Shown here one piece after another: positions 5,357 through 5,388 of a DNA stretch of 5,388 nt. Every line of letters begins with the position of its first letter. Position 1 is the first letter of the stretch. Under the pieces are notes generated by a model. It did no database searches. It was given only the letters and a program-made list of their open reading frames with translations, and was not told the origin of the DNA. Both the position numbers and the translations under genes were made by a program. Source of the stretch: Bacillota bacterium (GTDB lineage: Bacteria; Bacillota; Clostridia; Oscillospirales; Ruminococcaceae); assembly GCA_023421245.1 (NCBI GenBank), contig JAEZTV010000020.1:1-5388 (forward strand), read 5' to 3'.

Positions 5357-5388
5357 TTGCGAGGTGTAGTTCGCCCGTGCTGCGGTTG

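Overview
The window looks like chromosomal DNA of a Gram-positive anaerobe of the class Clostridia, probably of the Oscillospiraceae/Ruminococcaceae type. The reasons are a Soj/Spo0J-type parA-parB pair with the canonical bacterial parS site, serS close downstream (a neighbourhood known from clostridial origin regions), strong AGG-type ribosome binding sites, and intergenic repeat material resembling the dispersed repeats of that family. The family assignment is inference from gene style; no rRNA or other taxonomic marker is present.

All five convincing genes lie on the minus strand. In the direction of transcription they are: a GNAT-family N-acetyltransferase with an acidic tail (4817-4164); a 285-base control region with two perfect parS sites, one degenerate parS-like site and an extended -10 promoter; parA/soj (3879-3109); parB/spo0J (3076-2195); serS, seryl-tRNA synthetase (2086-812); and a small double zinc-ribbon membrane protein (777-382). 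Gaps are 32 bases (parA-parB), 118 bases with a hairpin (parB-serS) and 34 bases (serS to zinc ribbon). ParA, ParB and the parS sites form a complete chromosome partitioning module: ParB loads on parS and spreads using CTP, and ParA is the ATPase partner. This places the window close to a replication origin, although no oriC or dnaA is visible.

The five genes are bracketed by two inverted copies of one repeat, at 1-298 and 5097-5356. The outermost 96 bases are a perfect inverted match and contain two nested perfect hairpins. The inner parts have diverged and differ by a roughly 39-base length change. Next to the right arm is a degenerate 20-bp tandem repeat (4951-5030). The arms carry no convincing gene and are most simply two copies of a dispersed intergenic element.

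The most interesting points are the even 47-48 bp spacing of the three parS-like sites, the enlargement of one parS into a perfect 32-bp palindrome abutting the acetyltransferase stop codon, and the hairpin-rich inverted repeat around the partition/serS cluster. I see no clearly new enzymatic or defence system.
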